Positions 44,226 to 53,676 of a stretch of DNA of 64,000 nucleotides are shown in pieces. The DNA comes from JAAYLC01 sp964636665 (GTDB lineage Bacteria > Bacteroidota > Bacteroidia > Flavobacteriales > Flavobacteriaceae): the NCBI GenBank assembly GCA_964636665.1, contig CAZWVT010000001.1, positions 92,619 through 156,618 on the forward strand, written 5' to 3'. Numbering within the stretch: position 1 is the first letter of the stretch; every line of letters starts with the position of its first letter. The notes beneath the pieces were generated by a model that searched no databases, was not told where the DNA came from, and worked only from the letters and a program-made list of their open reading frames with translations. A program made the position numbers and the translations under genes.

Positions 44226-47200
44226 ATGAAAGCAATAGAACTGATTAAGCAGAAATTAGAAGGATTTATAAGAAAATATTATACCAACGAACTTATTCGC
44301 GGCGGAATACTTTTTTTGTCTATCGGATTGCTCTATTTTCTTTTTACACTGCTTATCGAACATTTTTTATGGTTAAATCCTGCCGGAAGAAAATGGCTGT
44401 TTTGGGCTTTTATAATTGTTGAAGTTTTTCTCTTTATAAGATTTATCGTTTATCCGCTCACAAAATTGTTCAAATTCCGAAAAGGAATTAATTACGATAC
44501 CTCATCAATCATCATAGGAACTCATTTCCCCGAAGTAGGCGATAAACTTCTGAATGTACTGCAATTGGAAAGAAATAAGGAGCAAAACGAATTGCTACTT
44601 GCAAGTATTGAACAAAAATCCGCAGAGCTTTCTCCGATTCCTTTCCAAAAGGCAATTGATTTTAAAACAAACAGAAAATATCTAAAGTATCTTGCTATTC
44701 CGGTTGTACTTTACTTGTTATTTAGTGTTACCACAGACGAAAACATCTTCAGCGGAAGTTATCAGCGCGTTGTGAATTACGATATTGCTTATGAACCTCC
44801 TGCACCTTTTTCCTTCGTTGTTTTAAATGAAAATTTGCAAACACTTGAAAACAAGAGCTATACGATAGAATTAAAAACAGAAGGAAATGTAGTTCCTGAA
44901 ACTGTAATGATTGAATACGGCGGGCAATTTCATCTGATGCAATCGGAAAATCTGGGCTCGTTTTCTTATACCTTTCAACAACCGACGCAGTCAACGCAAT
45001 TTAGTTTTCATTCAGATAGAGTTAAATCTAAAACTTATGAATTGGAAGTTCTCGCAGTTCCTTCAGTTTTGGATTTTTCTATGAATCTTACTTATCCGCG
45101 TCATACGAATAAGCAAAATGAAACCATCAAAAGCGGAGGAAATGCGACCATTCCCGAGGGAACAAAAGTGGAATGGGCAGTTAAGACTAAAAATACAAAA
45201 GAAGTTTTGCTGCAAACTCAAGACACCGCAATGGCTTTTGAAGGAACAAATGACAACTACAAAATCGCCAGACAGATTTTTAGAAATTTTGATTATTCTA
45301 TTAGCTCTTCCAATGAAAATTTAAAAGACTACGAACGCTTGTCTTTTTCATTGAACGTAATCAGAGATCAGTATCCGGAAATTAAGGTGGAATCTAAAAT
45401 AGATTCAACTTCGCTTGAAAGAATTTTATTTTTAGGTCAGATTTCTGATGATTATGGATTGTCAAAACTTCAATTGGTTTATTATCCTGTAGGAAATGAA
45501 TCAGAGGTAAAAAGAAAAAGCATTCCCATCGGAACATCAAATTTTGATCAATTTGCCGTGGAATTTCCCGGTGATATTGAATTGGAACCAAGAATGAGTT
45601 ACGAATATTATTTTGAAGTTTTTGATAATGATGCGATTAATAATTTCAAGTCAACCAAATCACAGAATTTCCACTTTAGAAAAATGGATGCTGATGAAAT
45701 CGAGGCAAAGCAACTTGAAAATCAACAAGAATCCATTCGCGGACTCGATCAGTCTTTGAAAGATATGCAGCAAGACAAAGAAGTGTTGGATGAACTTTCC
45801 AGAATGCAAAAAGAAAAATCTGAGTTGAGTTATAATGACAGAAAGAAATTGGAAAATTTTCTCAAGCGTCAAAAACAACAAGAAGAAATGATGAAGGATT
45901 TTTCGGAGAAACTGAAACAAGATTTGCAAGATTTCCAACCTGAAAATCAGGATGATTCCCAGAAAGAACAGTTGGAAAAAAGATTGGAAGAACACGAAAA
46001 ACGATTGGAAAGAAGCGAAGAATTATTAGAAGAATTACAACGATTACAAGAAAAAATAGACAAAGAAGATTTGTCTGAACGTTTGGAAAAATTGGCAAAT
46101 GAAAAACGAAATCAAGAACGCAATCTAGAACAGTTGGTTGAGTTGACAAAAAGATATTATGTAGAAAAGAAGGCCGAAAAGATTGCACGTGAATTGAATG
46201 AGTTAGGAGAGAAGCAGGAAAAGCTTTCAGAGGAAGAACATTCTGATAAATCCAAAGAAGCTCAAGAAGAAATGAATGAGCGTTTCGAGAAATTGAAAGA
46301 GGAGATGGAGCAACTTCATCAAGAAAATGATGCTTTACAAAAGCCGATGGATATTCCCAAAGATGAAGAGAATATGGACAACATCAGCAATGAGCAAAAT
46401 GAAGCTACAGATAAACTCGATGAAGGAAAGCCTCAAGAAGCCGGAAAAAGTCAGCAAAAGGCCGGTCAGATGATGAAAAACATGGCTCAGAAAATGCAAC
46501 AACAGATGCAAAGCGGCGCTTCGGAAACACTTGAGGAGGATGCGAGAATGTTAAGGCAAATTTTATCAAACTTGATTGTTTTTTCTTTTGAACAAGAAGA
46601 TTTATTAGATGTATTCAGAAATTTAAATTTTGGCAATCCTGTGTTTGGTCAGAAATTGGTTTTGCAAAATGATTTAAAACAAAATTTTGAACATATCGAT
46701 GACAGTTTGTTTGCGCTTTCCCTACGTCAACCAATGATTGGAGATGCTATTAATGAAATTCTTACTGAAACGCATTACAACATTGAAAAATCGCTTGAAC
46801 GTTTGGCAGAAAATCAAATGCCTCAAGGGCTGTCAAGTCAACAATATGTAATTAAAGGAGCAAATGATTTGGCAGTGTTGTTAGATGATATTTTAGGGAA
46901 CATGCAAATGCAGATGCAAATGGGGGAAGGAAGCGGTGAAGGGATGCCAAGTTCCGGAGAAGGAGAAGGCGACGGACGCGGTTTTCAATTGCCTGACATT
47001 ATTCAACAACAAGAAAGCCTGATGGAACAAATGGAAGAAGGAATCGAAAAGGGCGAACAAGGAGAAGGAAGCGAAAGTCAAGGCGAAGGGGCTCAAGGCG
47101 ATGGCTCGGAATCAGGTGAAGGTTCCGGTTCTGACGGAAATCAAAGTGGTCAAGGGAATAATGAATCCGATGCGAATGAAAATTGGAGCGAAGAATTGTT

Positions 47201-47594
47201 TGAAATTTATAAGCAGCAACAGAAATTGCGAATGGAACTTGAAAACAAATTACGTGAAGCAGGAATGCCGGGTAACGCGCAGCAATTGTTGAATGATATG
47301 GAAGACGTTGAGAATAAATTATTGGAACGCGGCTTTGAAAGAAACGTTTTGCAGGATATGAGAAAATTGCAATATCAATTACTTAAATTGGATGAAGCAT
47401 ATTTCCAACAAGGTCAAGAAGAGGAAAGAATTGGAGAGACTAATTTTAATGAATATGAAAATACATTAAGATTGACAGAAGATGAAATTCGACAATATTT
47501 TAATACCACAGAGATTCTAAATAGAGAAGCACTTCCTCTAAGACCCCAGTATCGCTACCGAGTCAATAATTATTTTAATCAACTAAATGATTGA
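44226..47594 (+). CDS. DUF4175-like large membrane protein with coiled coil
   Basis: A 1122-aa protein. Three transmembrane helices lie at the N-terminus (about 25-45, 57-78 and 150-167). A beta-rich extracytoplasmic region (about 180-485) is followed by a long Glu/Lys/Gln coiled coil (about 490-760) and an acidic, Gly/Ser/Glu-rich low-complexity stretch (about 900-985), then a helical end. This matches the DUF4175 family of Bacteroidota, whose role is unknown. ybeY starts inside its last 8 bases, so the two genes are translationally coupled. Confidence 0.85.
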   Translation: MKAIELIKQKLEGFIRKYYTNELIRGGILFLSIGLLYFLFTLLIEHFLWLNPAGRKWLFWAFIIVEVFLFIRFIVYPLTKLFKFRKGINYDTSSIIIGTHFPEVGDKLLNVLQLERNKEQNELLLASIEQKSAELSPIPFQKAIDFKTNRKYLKYLAIPVVLYLLFSVTTDENIFSGSYQRVVNYDIAYEPPAPFSFVVLNENLQTLENKSYTIELKTEGNVVPETVMIEYGGQFHLMQSENLGSFSYTFQQPTQSTQFSFHSDRVKSKTYELEVLAVPSVLDFSMNLTYPRHTNKQNETIKSGGNATIPEGTKVEWAVKTKNTKEVLLQTQDTAMAFEGTNDNYKIARQIFRNFDYSISSSNENLKDYERLSFSLNVIRDQYPEIKVESKIDSTSLERILFLGQISDDYGLSKLQLVYYPVGNESEVKRKSIPIGTSNFDQFAVEFPGDIELEPRMSYEYYFEVFDNDAINNFKSTKSQNFHFRKMDADEIEAKQLENQQESIRGLDQSLKDMQQDKEVLDELSRMQKEKSELSYNDRKKLENFLKRQKQQEEMMKDFSEKLKQDLQDFQPENQDDSQKEQLEKRLEEHEKRLERSEELLEELQRLQEKIDKEDLSERLEKLANEKRNQERNLEQLVELTKRYYVEKKAEKIARELNELGEKQEKLSEEEHSDKSKEAQEEMNERFEKLKEEMEQLHQENDALQKPMDIPKDEENMDNISNEQNEATDKLDEGKPQEAGKSQQKAGQMMKNMAQKMQQQMQSGASETLEEDARMLRQILSNLIVFSFEQEDLLDVFRNLNFGNPVFGQKLVLQNDLKQNFEHIDDSLFALSLRQPMIGDAINEILTETHYNIEKSLERLAENQMPQGLSSQQYVIKGANDLAVLLDDILGNMQMQMQMGEGSGEGMPSSGEGEGDGRGFQLPDIIQQQESLMEQMEEGIEKGEQGEGSESQGEGAQGDGSESGEGSGSDGNQSGQGNNESDANENWSEELFEIYKQQQKLRMELENKLREAGMPGNAQQLLNDMEDVENKLLERGFERNVLQDMRKLQYQLLKLDEAYFQQGQEEERIGETNFNEYENTLRLTEDEIRQYFNTTEILNREALPLRPQYRYRVNNYFNQLND

Positions 47595-47997
47595 ATTTCA
47601 ACATAATACAGATTTCAAATTAGAATCTGCAGATTTAATAAGCAATTGGATTTCTTCTGAGATTGAACTTCGAGGCTTTAAAGAAGGTGATTTGATGTAT
47701 GTTTTTTGTTCGGATGAAGAGCTTATAAAAATCAATATTGAATATTTAAATCACGACACTTATACAGACATTATCAGCTTTGACTATACGATGGGAAAAC
47801 TAATTTCAGGGGAGATTTACATTTCTGTTGAGCGTGTTCGTGAAAATGCAGTTTCTTATAATGTTTCCTTTGAAGAAGAATTGCATCGTGTTATGATTCA
47901 TGGTATCTTACATTTTTGCGGATTTAAAGATGAATCTGAAGCAGAACAAAACGTGATGCGAAAAGAAGAAGATTTAGCCCTTTCAAGATTGAGTTAG
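47587..47997 (+). CDS. ybeY: rRNA maturation RNase YbeY
   Basis: An endoribonuclease for 16S rRNA 3' maturation and ribosome quality control. The 136-aa protein has the conserved VFCSDEELIKIN-YLNHDTYTDIISFDY core. The zinc motif reads HGILHFCGFKD: the first two histidines of H-x3-H-x5-H are present, but the third is Asp. I believe this HxxxHxxxxxD variant is normal in Bacteroidota. It overlaps the DUF4175 gene by 8 bp. Confidence 0.92.
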   Translation: MIEFQHNTDFKLESADLISNWISSEIELRGFKEGDLMYVFCSDEELIKINIEYLNHDTYTDIISFDYTMGKLISGEIYISVERVRENAVSYNVSFEEELHRVMIHGILHFCGFKDESEAEQNVMRKEEDLALSRLS

Positions 47998-48026
47998 AAA
48001 CACTTGCCGCTCCCAATGGATTTGAT

Positions 48027-48034
48027 TATTTTTG
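48027..48034 (+). promoter_or_regulatory. -7 promoter element for mnmG
   Basis: TATTTTTG, 63 bp before the mnmG ATG at 48098; the parS-like site lies between the two, in the untranslated leader. Confidence 0.5.
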
Positions 48035-48062
48035 CGTCCTTTTTAAAATTAAAATCAATAAT

Positions 48063-48078
48063 TGTTCCACGTGGAACA
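48063..48078. promoter_or_regulatory. parS-like centromere site 1
   Basis: TGTTCCACGTGGAACA, a perfect 16-bp palindrome (20 bp with its AT flanks, 48061-48080). It matches the broadly conserved ParB-binding site, consensus TGTTNCACGTGAAACA, at all but one position. It lies in the leader of mnmG. Confidence 0.85.
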
Positions 48079-48097
48079 ATTTATAAAAATCAACAAT

Positions 48098-49969
48098 ATG
48101 TTTGCGGAAAAGTATGATGTAATTGTGGTAGGAGGTGGTCACGCAGGATCTGAAGCAGCGGCGGCGGCAGCAAATTTAGGTTCCAAAACGCTGTTGATTA
48201 CCATGAATTTGCAAAATATCGCTCAGATGAGTTGCAACCCGGCGATGGGTGGAATTGCAAAAGGTCAGATTGTTCGAGAAATTGATGCTTTAGGCGGTTA
48301 TAGTGGAATTGTTTCTGATGAAAGCGCCATTCAGTTTAAAATGCTCAATATGTCGAAAGGACCCGCTATGTGGAGTCCGCGTGTTCAAAGTGATCGCATG
48401 CGTTTTTCTGAAACATGGCGATTGATGTTGGAGAATACGCAGAATTTGGATTTTTATCAAGATATGGTTTCCGGGCTTCTGGTCGATCGAGATAATGTTG
48501 TGGGAGTTCGTACATCAATGGGGTTTGAGATTAAAGCTAAAACGGTTATTTTAACCAATGGAACTTTCTTGAATGGATTAATCCATATTGGGGAAAAACA
48601 ATTTGGAGGAGGGAGAGCAGGTGAACGTGCAGCAAAAGGAATTACTGAAGATTTGGTCGAATTGGGCTTTGAATCAGGAAGAATGAAAACAGGAACGCCT
48701 CCGAGAGTTGATGGCCGTTCGTTGGATTTTTCCAAAATGATTGAACAGCCCGGTGATGATAATCCTCAAAAGTTTTCATATTTGGACATTACCAAAACGC
48801 TCACAAAACAAAGGTCTTGCCAGATGAGTTATACAAATTCGGAAGTTCACGATTTGTTGCGAGAAGGTTTTGACAGATCGCCGATGTTTAATGGCGCTAT
48901 AAAAAGTATCGGTCCGCGTTATTGTCCATCGATAGAAGATAAAATCAATCGTTTTGCAGATAAAGACCGCCACCAAATATTTGCCGAACCCGAAGGGTGG
49001 AATACGGTGGAGTATTACGTAAATGGATTTTCTACTTCGCTACCCGAAGATGTACAGTTTAAAGCGCTGAAGCAAGTTCCCGGCTTCGAAAATGTCAAGT
49101 TTTTCCGACCCGGATATGCTATTGAATATGACTATTTTCCGCCAACTCAGTTAAAACATACTTTAGAGACCAAGCTTATTAACGGATTGTTCTTTGCTGG
49201 TCAGATTAATGGAACTACGGGCTATGAAGAAGCTGCTTCTCAAGGGTTAATTGCAGGAATCAATGCACATTTATTGGTTAATGAAAAGCCGCCGTTCACT
49301 CTCAATCGGAATGAAGCTTATATTGGGGTTTTGATTGATGATTTAATTACTAAAGGAACGGAAGAACCTTATCGAATGTTTACTTCTCGAGCTGAATATC
49401 GTACGTTGTTGCGTCAAGATAATGCCGATTTCCGTCTAACTCCGAAAGCTTATGAAATAGGTTTGGCAAGTGAAGAACGAATGAGAAAAATGGAGAAGAA
49501 ACAGAAAGATTCAGAAGCTTTTGTTCGGTTTTTTAAGGAAACCAGTGTTGCCCCTGATAAAATCAATGCAATTTTTGAACAAAAAAATTCTGCTTTAGTC
49601 AATCAAAGCGACAAGATGTTTAAGTTTTTTTCTCGTCCGGAAATAACGATGTCTGATATGCGAAAGCTAGTAGATGTTGATCATTATATTAAAATGCATG
49701 AGTTGGATGATGAGGTTATTCAGCAAGCAGAAATTCAGGTAAAATATTCTGGATATATTGAAAAAGAGAAAAATAATGCCGATAAATTAAATCGTCTTGA
49801 AGGAATAAAAATCCCTGAAACTTTTGATTACTACAAAATCAAATCATTATCTGCCGAAGCTCGTGAAAAGCTTTTAAAAATCAGACCTCGAACAATTTCA
49901 CAAGCTTCCCGAATCAGTGGGATTACTCCGAATGATGTGTCGGTGCTTCTCGTTTATATGGGACGTTAA
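48098..49969 (+). CDS. mnmG: tRNA uridine-5-carboxymethylaminomethyl modification enzyme MnmG
   Basis: The FAD-dependent partner of MnmE in wobble-uridine modification of tRNA. The 623-aa protein has the dinucleotide-binding motif VVGGGHAGSEAA (residues 9-20), KMLNMSKGPAMWSPR and the C-terminal LKIRPRTISQASRISGITP domain. The ATG at 48098 is the start; an upstream TTG would force translation of the parS palindrome. mnmG (gidA) is often near the replication origin. It is flanked on both sides by parS-like sites. Confidence 0.96.
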   Translation: MFAEKYDVIVVGGGHAGSEAAAAAANLGSKTLLITMNLQNIAQMSCNPAMGGIAKGQIVREIDALGGYSGIVSDESAIQFKMLNMSKGPAMWSPRVQSDRMRFSETWRLMLENTQNLDFYQDMVSGLLVDRDNVVGVRTSMGFEIKAKTVILTNGTFLNGLIHIGEKQFGGGRAGERAAKGITEDLVELGFESGRMKTGTPPRVDGRSLDFSKMIEQPGDDNPQKFSYLDITKTLTKQRSCQMSYTNSEVHDLLREGFDRSPMFNGAIKSIGPRYCPSIEDKINRFADKDRHQIFAEPEGWNTVEYYVNGFSTSLPEDVQFKALKQVPGFENVKFFRPGYAIEYDYFPPTQLKHTLETKLINGLFFAGQINGTTGYEEAASQGLIAGINAHLLVNEKPPFTLNRNEAYIGVLIDDLITKGTEEPYRMFTSRAEYRTLLRQDNADFRLTPKAYEIGLASEERMRKMEKKQKDSEAFVRFFKETSVAPDKINAIFEQKNSALVNQSDKMFKFFSRPEITMSDMRKLVDVDHYIKMHELDDEVIQQAEIQVKYSGYIEKEKNNADKLNRLEGIKIPETFDYYKIKSLSAEAREKLLKIRPRTISQASRISGITPNDVSVLLVYMGR

Positions 49970-49975
49970 AAAAAC

Positions 49976-49991
49976 TGTTCCACGTGAAACA
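49976..49991. promoter_or_regulatory. parS-like centromere site 2
   Basis: TGTTCCACGTGAAACA matches TGTTNCACGTGAAACA at every position. It sits between the mnmG stop and the ATG of the methyltransferase, 1.9 kb from site 1. The GTG inside it would be a false start for the next gene. Confidence 0.85.
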
Positions 49992-49998
49992 ATTAAAT

Positions 49999-50829
49999 AT
50001 GAAATTTTCAGAAAAACATCTAACCACAAACGATTTTTTGGTAAGTGGAGAAAATTTTGATTTGATGCTGGATGAAAATTATGAAATGCTCAAGACCGTT
50101 CCTTTTCCAACTGAACTACACAAATATTATCAAAGTGAAAATTATTTATCACATAAAGACAAACCAAAAGATTTAATGTCTTTGCTGTATTATTTGGTGA
50201 AAAAGATTTCTCTTCAAAGAAAAGTAATGCAACTTAAAAAATATAAAAAGAAAGGAGTCTTATTAGATATCGGCGCAGGAACTGGAGAATTTCTTTTAAC
50301 CGCACAAAAAGCCGGTTTTTCTGTTTTTGGAACAGAACCAAATCCGGAAGCTCGAAATTTAGCAAATCAAAAAAATCTACTTTTGGTAGATTCCATAGAA
50401 AAATTAAACAATAAAAAATTTGATGTCATCACGATGTGGCATGTTTTGGAACATATTCCAAATCTCAAAGAAACTATTATCGCAATTACAGAACTTTTAA
50501 GTGAAAAGGGAGTTTTAATTATTGCTGTTCCGAACTACAAAAGTTACGATGCTTCCTATTATGATAAATTTTGGGCAGGCTATGACGTTCCGAGACATTT
50601 GTGGCATTTTTCGAAAAAATCGATTTCTAAATTGTTCGAAAATCAATTAACACTTTTAAAAATTAAAGGAATGCCGTTTGATTCTTATTATGTGAGTTTG
50701 CTTTCCGAAAAATATAAATCAGGAAAATCATTTTCGCTAAAAGCATTGTACAGGGGATTCTTATCTAATAAAAAGGCAAAAAAATCAGGAGAATGGTCTT
50801 CACTTATCTATATTTTCAAAAAAAATTAA
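49999..50829 (+). CDS. class I SAM-dependent methyltransferase
   Basis: A 276-aa protein with the SAM-binding motif I LLDIGAGTGEF (about residues 87-97), an acidic residue after strand 2 (GTEPNPEA) and the post-motif WHVLEHIPN (about 149-157). This is the Methyltransf_23-type arrangement. The substrate is unknown; related proteins act on glycans, lipids or small molecules. The ATG at 49999 is preferred, since a GTG at 49984 lies in the parS-like site. No operon partner is evident beyond mnmG, 29 bp upstream. Confidence 0.8.
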   Translation: MKFSEKHLTTNDFLVSGENFDLMLDENYEMLKTVPFPTELHKYYQSENYLSHKDKPKDLMSLLYYLVKKISLQRKVMQLKKYKKKGVLLDIGAGTGEFLLTAQKAGFSVFGTEPNPEARNLANQKNLLLVDSIEKLNNKKFDVITMWHVLEHIPNLKETIIAITELLSEKGVLIIAVPNYKSYDASYYDKFWAGYDVPRHLWHFSKKSISKLFENQLTLLKIKGMPFDSYYVSLLSEKYKSGKSFSLKALYRGFLSNKKAKKSGEWSSLIYIFKKN

Positions 50830-50969
50830 AAATAAGCCGTTTTCAAAGCGGAAAATGCTGCTGAAGGTATTCTGTATCGGCAGTCGAATTATTGTTCAAA
50901 TAAAACCGTTTAAACAAGCAATCATATATAACATATATTTATTTTACCTTGAATAAGTATCAGTTATAT

Positions 50970-52109
50970 TTATTTACGGTTTAATAAATGAACCATTTTA
51001 ATCGACAAATCTAAAAATAGGATTTTAGCATTTGCATTTCTGCTAATATGATAATATGATTCTTCAAAAGCATCATAAAGATTTGCAATATTATTGTGAT
51101 GGATAAAAGGAGCAAAATTTTCAATTTTAAAGCTTCTGTCAATCGCTTCAAAATATACGAGCGAGTCAACAGCATAATTTTTTAAAATCGCTTGTCGGAA
51201 GATTTCTGTACAGTAATATAAAAACCGCTTTTGAGTTTCGGTTCCTTTATCTGCAATATCTTCACTCCAAACTATTAATTTATTAATGGCTTGCCGATCG
51301 TTTCTGACTGTAAAGGCAACTCGCATCCAAGAAATAAACCAGGCTTCAAACATGGCGTCTTCTTCAGATTTCAAAACCAATTGAATCGCACGATTAAAGT
51401 CCCCGTGTGACTGAGCTGCAATTCTCTTAGCATCGCTGATTCTCTGATTGTAATTTTCAAATAATTTTTCAGCGATATCACTTTCAGAAAGTCTGGGAAA
51501 TGAAATTGCCTGACATCGCGAACGTATGGTGGGTAAAATTTGTTCTTCCCGTTCTGTTAAAAGTAAAATTACCGTCTGAGCTGAAGGCTCCTCAATAAGT
51601 TTTAGAATTTTGTTGGCACAAGCCGTGTGCATCGTTTCCGCCATCCAAATTATCATCACTTTATATCCTCCGGAATAGGATTTTAAAGACAGTTTTTTTG
51701 TCATGATTTCCGCTTCGGCAGCACTGATATTTCCCTGTTTATTTTCAATTCCCAATGTCTGAAGCCATTGAAACAGCGTTCCATACGGATTGGTTTTTAC
51801 AAATTCACGCCACTCCCCAATAAAATCAGTAGAAACAGCATTTTTTTTGATTTTTTCATTGGTATTAACCGGATAAATAAAGTGCAAATCTGGATGCTCA
51901 AATTTTTTCACTTTCGACAAGCAATCAGTTTTTTGATTTTCCGGTAAATGCTTGCTTAAAACTTCACCTGCATAAGCAATTGCCGCAGGAAGTAATCCGT
52001 AGCCGACAGCTCCTGAAAAAATTTGCGCATGAGGAATACGTCCTGTTTCAACACCTTTTTTTAAATGTGATTTGATATGTTGCTGACCGATAACTTCTGA
52101 AAAATTCAT
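50970..52109 (-). CDS. holB: DNA polymerase III delta' subunit
   Basis: A clamp-loader subunit of 379 aa. The N-terminal RFC-like ATPase fold reads IGQQHIKSHLKKGVETGRIPHAQIFSG, and the place of the P-loop (SGAVGYGLLPAA) lacks the GKT signature, as is normal for the non-hydrolysing delta' subunit. The region KLIEEPSAQTVILLLTEREEQILPTIRSRCQAI is the SRC motif. An ATG directly after a -7 element suggests a leaderless mRNA. It diverges from pgk. Confidence 0.9.
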   Translation of the reverse strand: MNFSEVIGQQHIKSHLKKGVETGRIPHAQIFSGAVGYGLLPAAIAYAGEVLSKHLPENQKTDCLSKVKKFEHPDLHFIYPVNTNEKIKKNAVSTDFIGEWREFVKTNPYGTLFQWLQTLGIENKQGNISAAEAEIMTKKLSLKSYSGGYKVMIIWMAETMHTACANKILKLIEEPSAQTVILLLTEREEQILPTIRSRCQAISFPRLSESDIAEKLFENYNQRISDAKRIAAQSHGDFNRAIQLVLKSEEDAMFEAWFISWMRVAFTVRNDRQAINKLIVWSEDIADKGTETQKRFLYYCTEIFRQAILKNYAVDSLVYFEAIDRSFKIENFAPFIHHNNIANLYDAFEESYYHISRNANAKILFLDLSIKMVHLLNRK

Positions 52110-52114
52110 AGGAC

Positions 52115-52122
52115 AAATTTAG
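52115..52122 (-). promoter_or_regulatory. -7 promoter element directly before holB
   Basis: TAAATTTG on the minus strand, with only 5 bp before the ATG at 52109; predicts a leaderless transcript. Confidence 0.5.
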
Positions 52123-52172
52123 ACATTTCGTTTGACAGAATTTCTTTTTTACTTCTTTGTCGTGCAATATTT

Positions 52173-52180
52173 TATATTTG
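52173..52180 (+). promoter_or_regulatory. -7 promoter element for pgk
   Basis: TATATTTG, 30 bp before the pgk ATG. Confidence 0.6.
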
Positions 52181-52210
52181 CAAACAAAATTAACAATAGC
52201 ATAAAACCTT

Positions 52211-53395
52211 ATGAAAACCATCGACGATTTAAATTTTGAAAACAAACGAACCCTCATTCGCGTTGATTTTAATGTGCCTTTAGACGAAAGCCACAACATA
52301 ATTGACGACACGCGTATTCTTGCGGCAAAACCGACCATTGATAAAATTATAAATGATGGTGGAAGCTGTATCTTAATGTCGCATTTGGGAAGGCCAAAAG
52401 AAAGAGAAAATGAATATTCGTTAAAGCATCTTGTGACTTTTCTTTCAAAATTATTTAATCGAGAAATTGAATTTGCTTCGGATTGTATCGGAACTGAGGC
52501 AGAAGAAAAAGCTCAAAATCTAAAAGCCGGAGATATTTTGTTGTTGGAAAATTTACGCTATCATAAGGAAGAAACAGCAGGCAATGTTGATTTTGCAAAA
52601 AAATTGGCGCAACTTGGCGATTGTTATGTGAATGATGCATTTGGAACAGCACATCGAGCGCATGCTTCTACAGCGGTTATTGCCGATTTTTTCTCGAATA
52701 ATAAATACGCAGGATATTTGCTCGCTTCGGAAGTTGAAAATGTAAAAAAAGTATTGGAAGAAAATGTAAAACCGGTTACAGCAATTATCGGTGGCGCAAA
52801 AGTTTCTTCTAAGATTACCATCATCGAAAATATTTTGGATAAAATCGATCATTTGATTATCGGAGGCGGGATGGCGTTTACTTTTATCAAAGCACAAGGC
52901 GGAAAAATAGGGGATTCTCTCGTTGAAGACGACAAACAGGAATTGGCATTGCAAATTTTAAAAATGGCAGAAGAAAAAAATGTCAAAGTGCATCTTCCGA
53001 TTGATTCAATTGTTGCTGATAAATTTTCTAACGATGCAAAAACTACCGTTAAGAATATAAATGCTATTGAATCCGGATGGATGGGATTGGATGTAGGTCC
53101 AGAAACGAATAGACTTTTTGCAGACGTCATAAGTAACTCCAAAACAATTCTTTGGAACGGACCGGTAGGTGTTTTTGAAATGGAAACGTTTTCAACCGGA
53201 ACCAAAGCTCTTGGAAAAGCAATAGCAAAAGCCACTAAAAATGGAGCATTCTCATTGGTAGGCGGCGGTGATTCAGTTGCTGCGGTCAAACAATTCGGAT
53301 TGGCAGAACAAGTCAGTTACGTTTCTACCGGAGGCGGTGCAATGTTGGAAATGTTGGAAGGCAAAACGCTTCCCGGCATTGCGGCACTCGCTTAA
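52211..53395 (+). CDS. pgk: phosphoglycerate kinase
   Basis: Makes ATP from 1,3-bisphosphoglycerate in glycolysis. The 394-aa length is normal. The N-terminal signature RVDFNVPLDE (near residue 18), LMSHLGRPK, the hinge region VNDAFGTAHRAHAST and the C-terminal nucleotide site with GPVGVFE and GGGDSVAAV are all intact. It is a single gene with its own promoter, divergent from holB. Confidence 0.97.
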   Translation: MKTIDDLNFENKRTLIRVDFNVPLDESHNIIDDTRILAAKPTIDKIINDGGSCILMSHLGRPKERENEYSLKHLVTFLSKLFNREIEFASDCIGTEAEEKAQNLKAGDILLLENLRYHKEETAGNVDFAKKLAQLGDCYVNDAFGTAHRAHASTAVIADFFSNNKYAGYLLASEVENVKKVLEENVKPVTAIIGGAKVSSKITIIENILDKIDHLIIGGGMAFTFIKAQGGKIGDSLVEDDKQELALQILKMAEEKNVKVHLPIDSIVADKFSNDAKTTVKNINAIESGWMGLDVGPETNRLFADVISNSKTILWNGPVGVFEMETFSTGTKALGKAIAKATKNGAFSLVGGGDSVAAVKQFGLAEQVSYVSTGGGAMLEMLEGKTLPGIAALA

Positions 53396-53461
53396 GTGTG
53401 TTAAAATTATAAGGCAGCTTATAGCGTATAAGAAATTTATATACTTTCGTGGTTTTATAAG

Positions 53462-53516
53462 TAATAAATCTTATAACTTCCTGTTATACTTTTGTCTGAA
53501 TCCCCTTAAAGCACTA
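53462..53516 (+). repeat. 55-bp copy left of the assembly gap
   Basis: Identical over 55 bases to 53617-53671. It ends at the first N, as expected when two contigs that overlap by one k-mer are joined by a gap rather than merged. Confidence 0.95.
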
Positions 53517-53616
53517 NNNNNNNNNNNNNNNNNNNNNNNNNNNNNNNNNNNNNNNNNNNNNNNNNNNNNNNNNNNNNNNNNNNNNNNNNNNNNNNNNNNN
53601 NNNNNNNNNNNNNNNN
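53517..53616. other. assembly gap, exactly 100 N
   Basis: One hundred undetermined bases; a round figure, so a placeholder of unknown true size. See the identical flanks. The real distance between pgk and the transglycosylase may be about 155 bp shorter than shown. Confidence 0.98.
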
Positions 53617-53671
53617 TAATAAATCTTATAACTTCCTGTTATACTTTTGTCTGAATCCCCTTAAAGCACTA
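53617..53671 (+). repeat. 55-bp copy right of the assembly gap
   Basis: Identical to 53462-53516 and starts at the first base after the N run. Confidence 0.95.
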
Positions 53672-53676
53672 AAATT

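Noticed and set aside
46900..47180. Short repeated Gly/Ser/Glu codons that look like a DNA repeat array
   Set aside because: They are low-complexity coding sequence in the DUF4175 gene; there are no equal spacers, so it is not a CRISPR array. No CRISPR array was seen anywhere in the window.
48062..48097. TTG start that would add 12 residues to MnmG
   Set aside because: It would translate the parS-like palindrome, and the ATG at 48098 directly precedes the conserved FAEKYDVIVVGGG start.
50830..50969. Gene-free 140 bp between the methyltransferase and holB
   Set aside because: Only AT-rich sequence; no RNA structure, promoter or terminator of note was recognised.
52048..52338. Minus-strand frame that spans the holB start and the pgk promoter
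   Set aside because: It would cover two divergent promoters and the start of pgk; no domain is visible.
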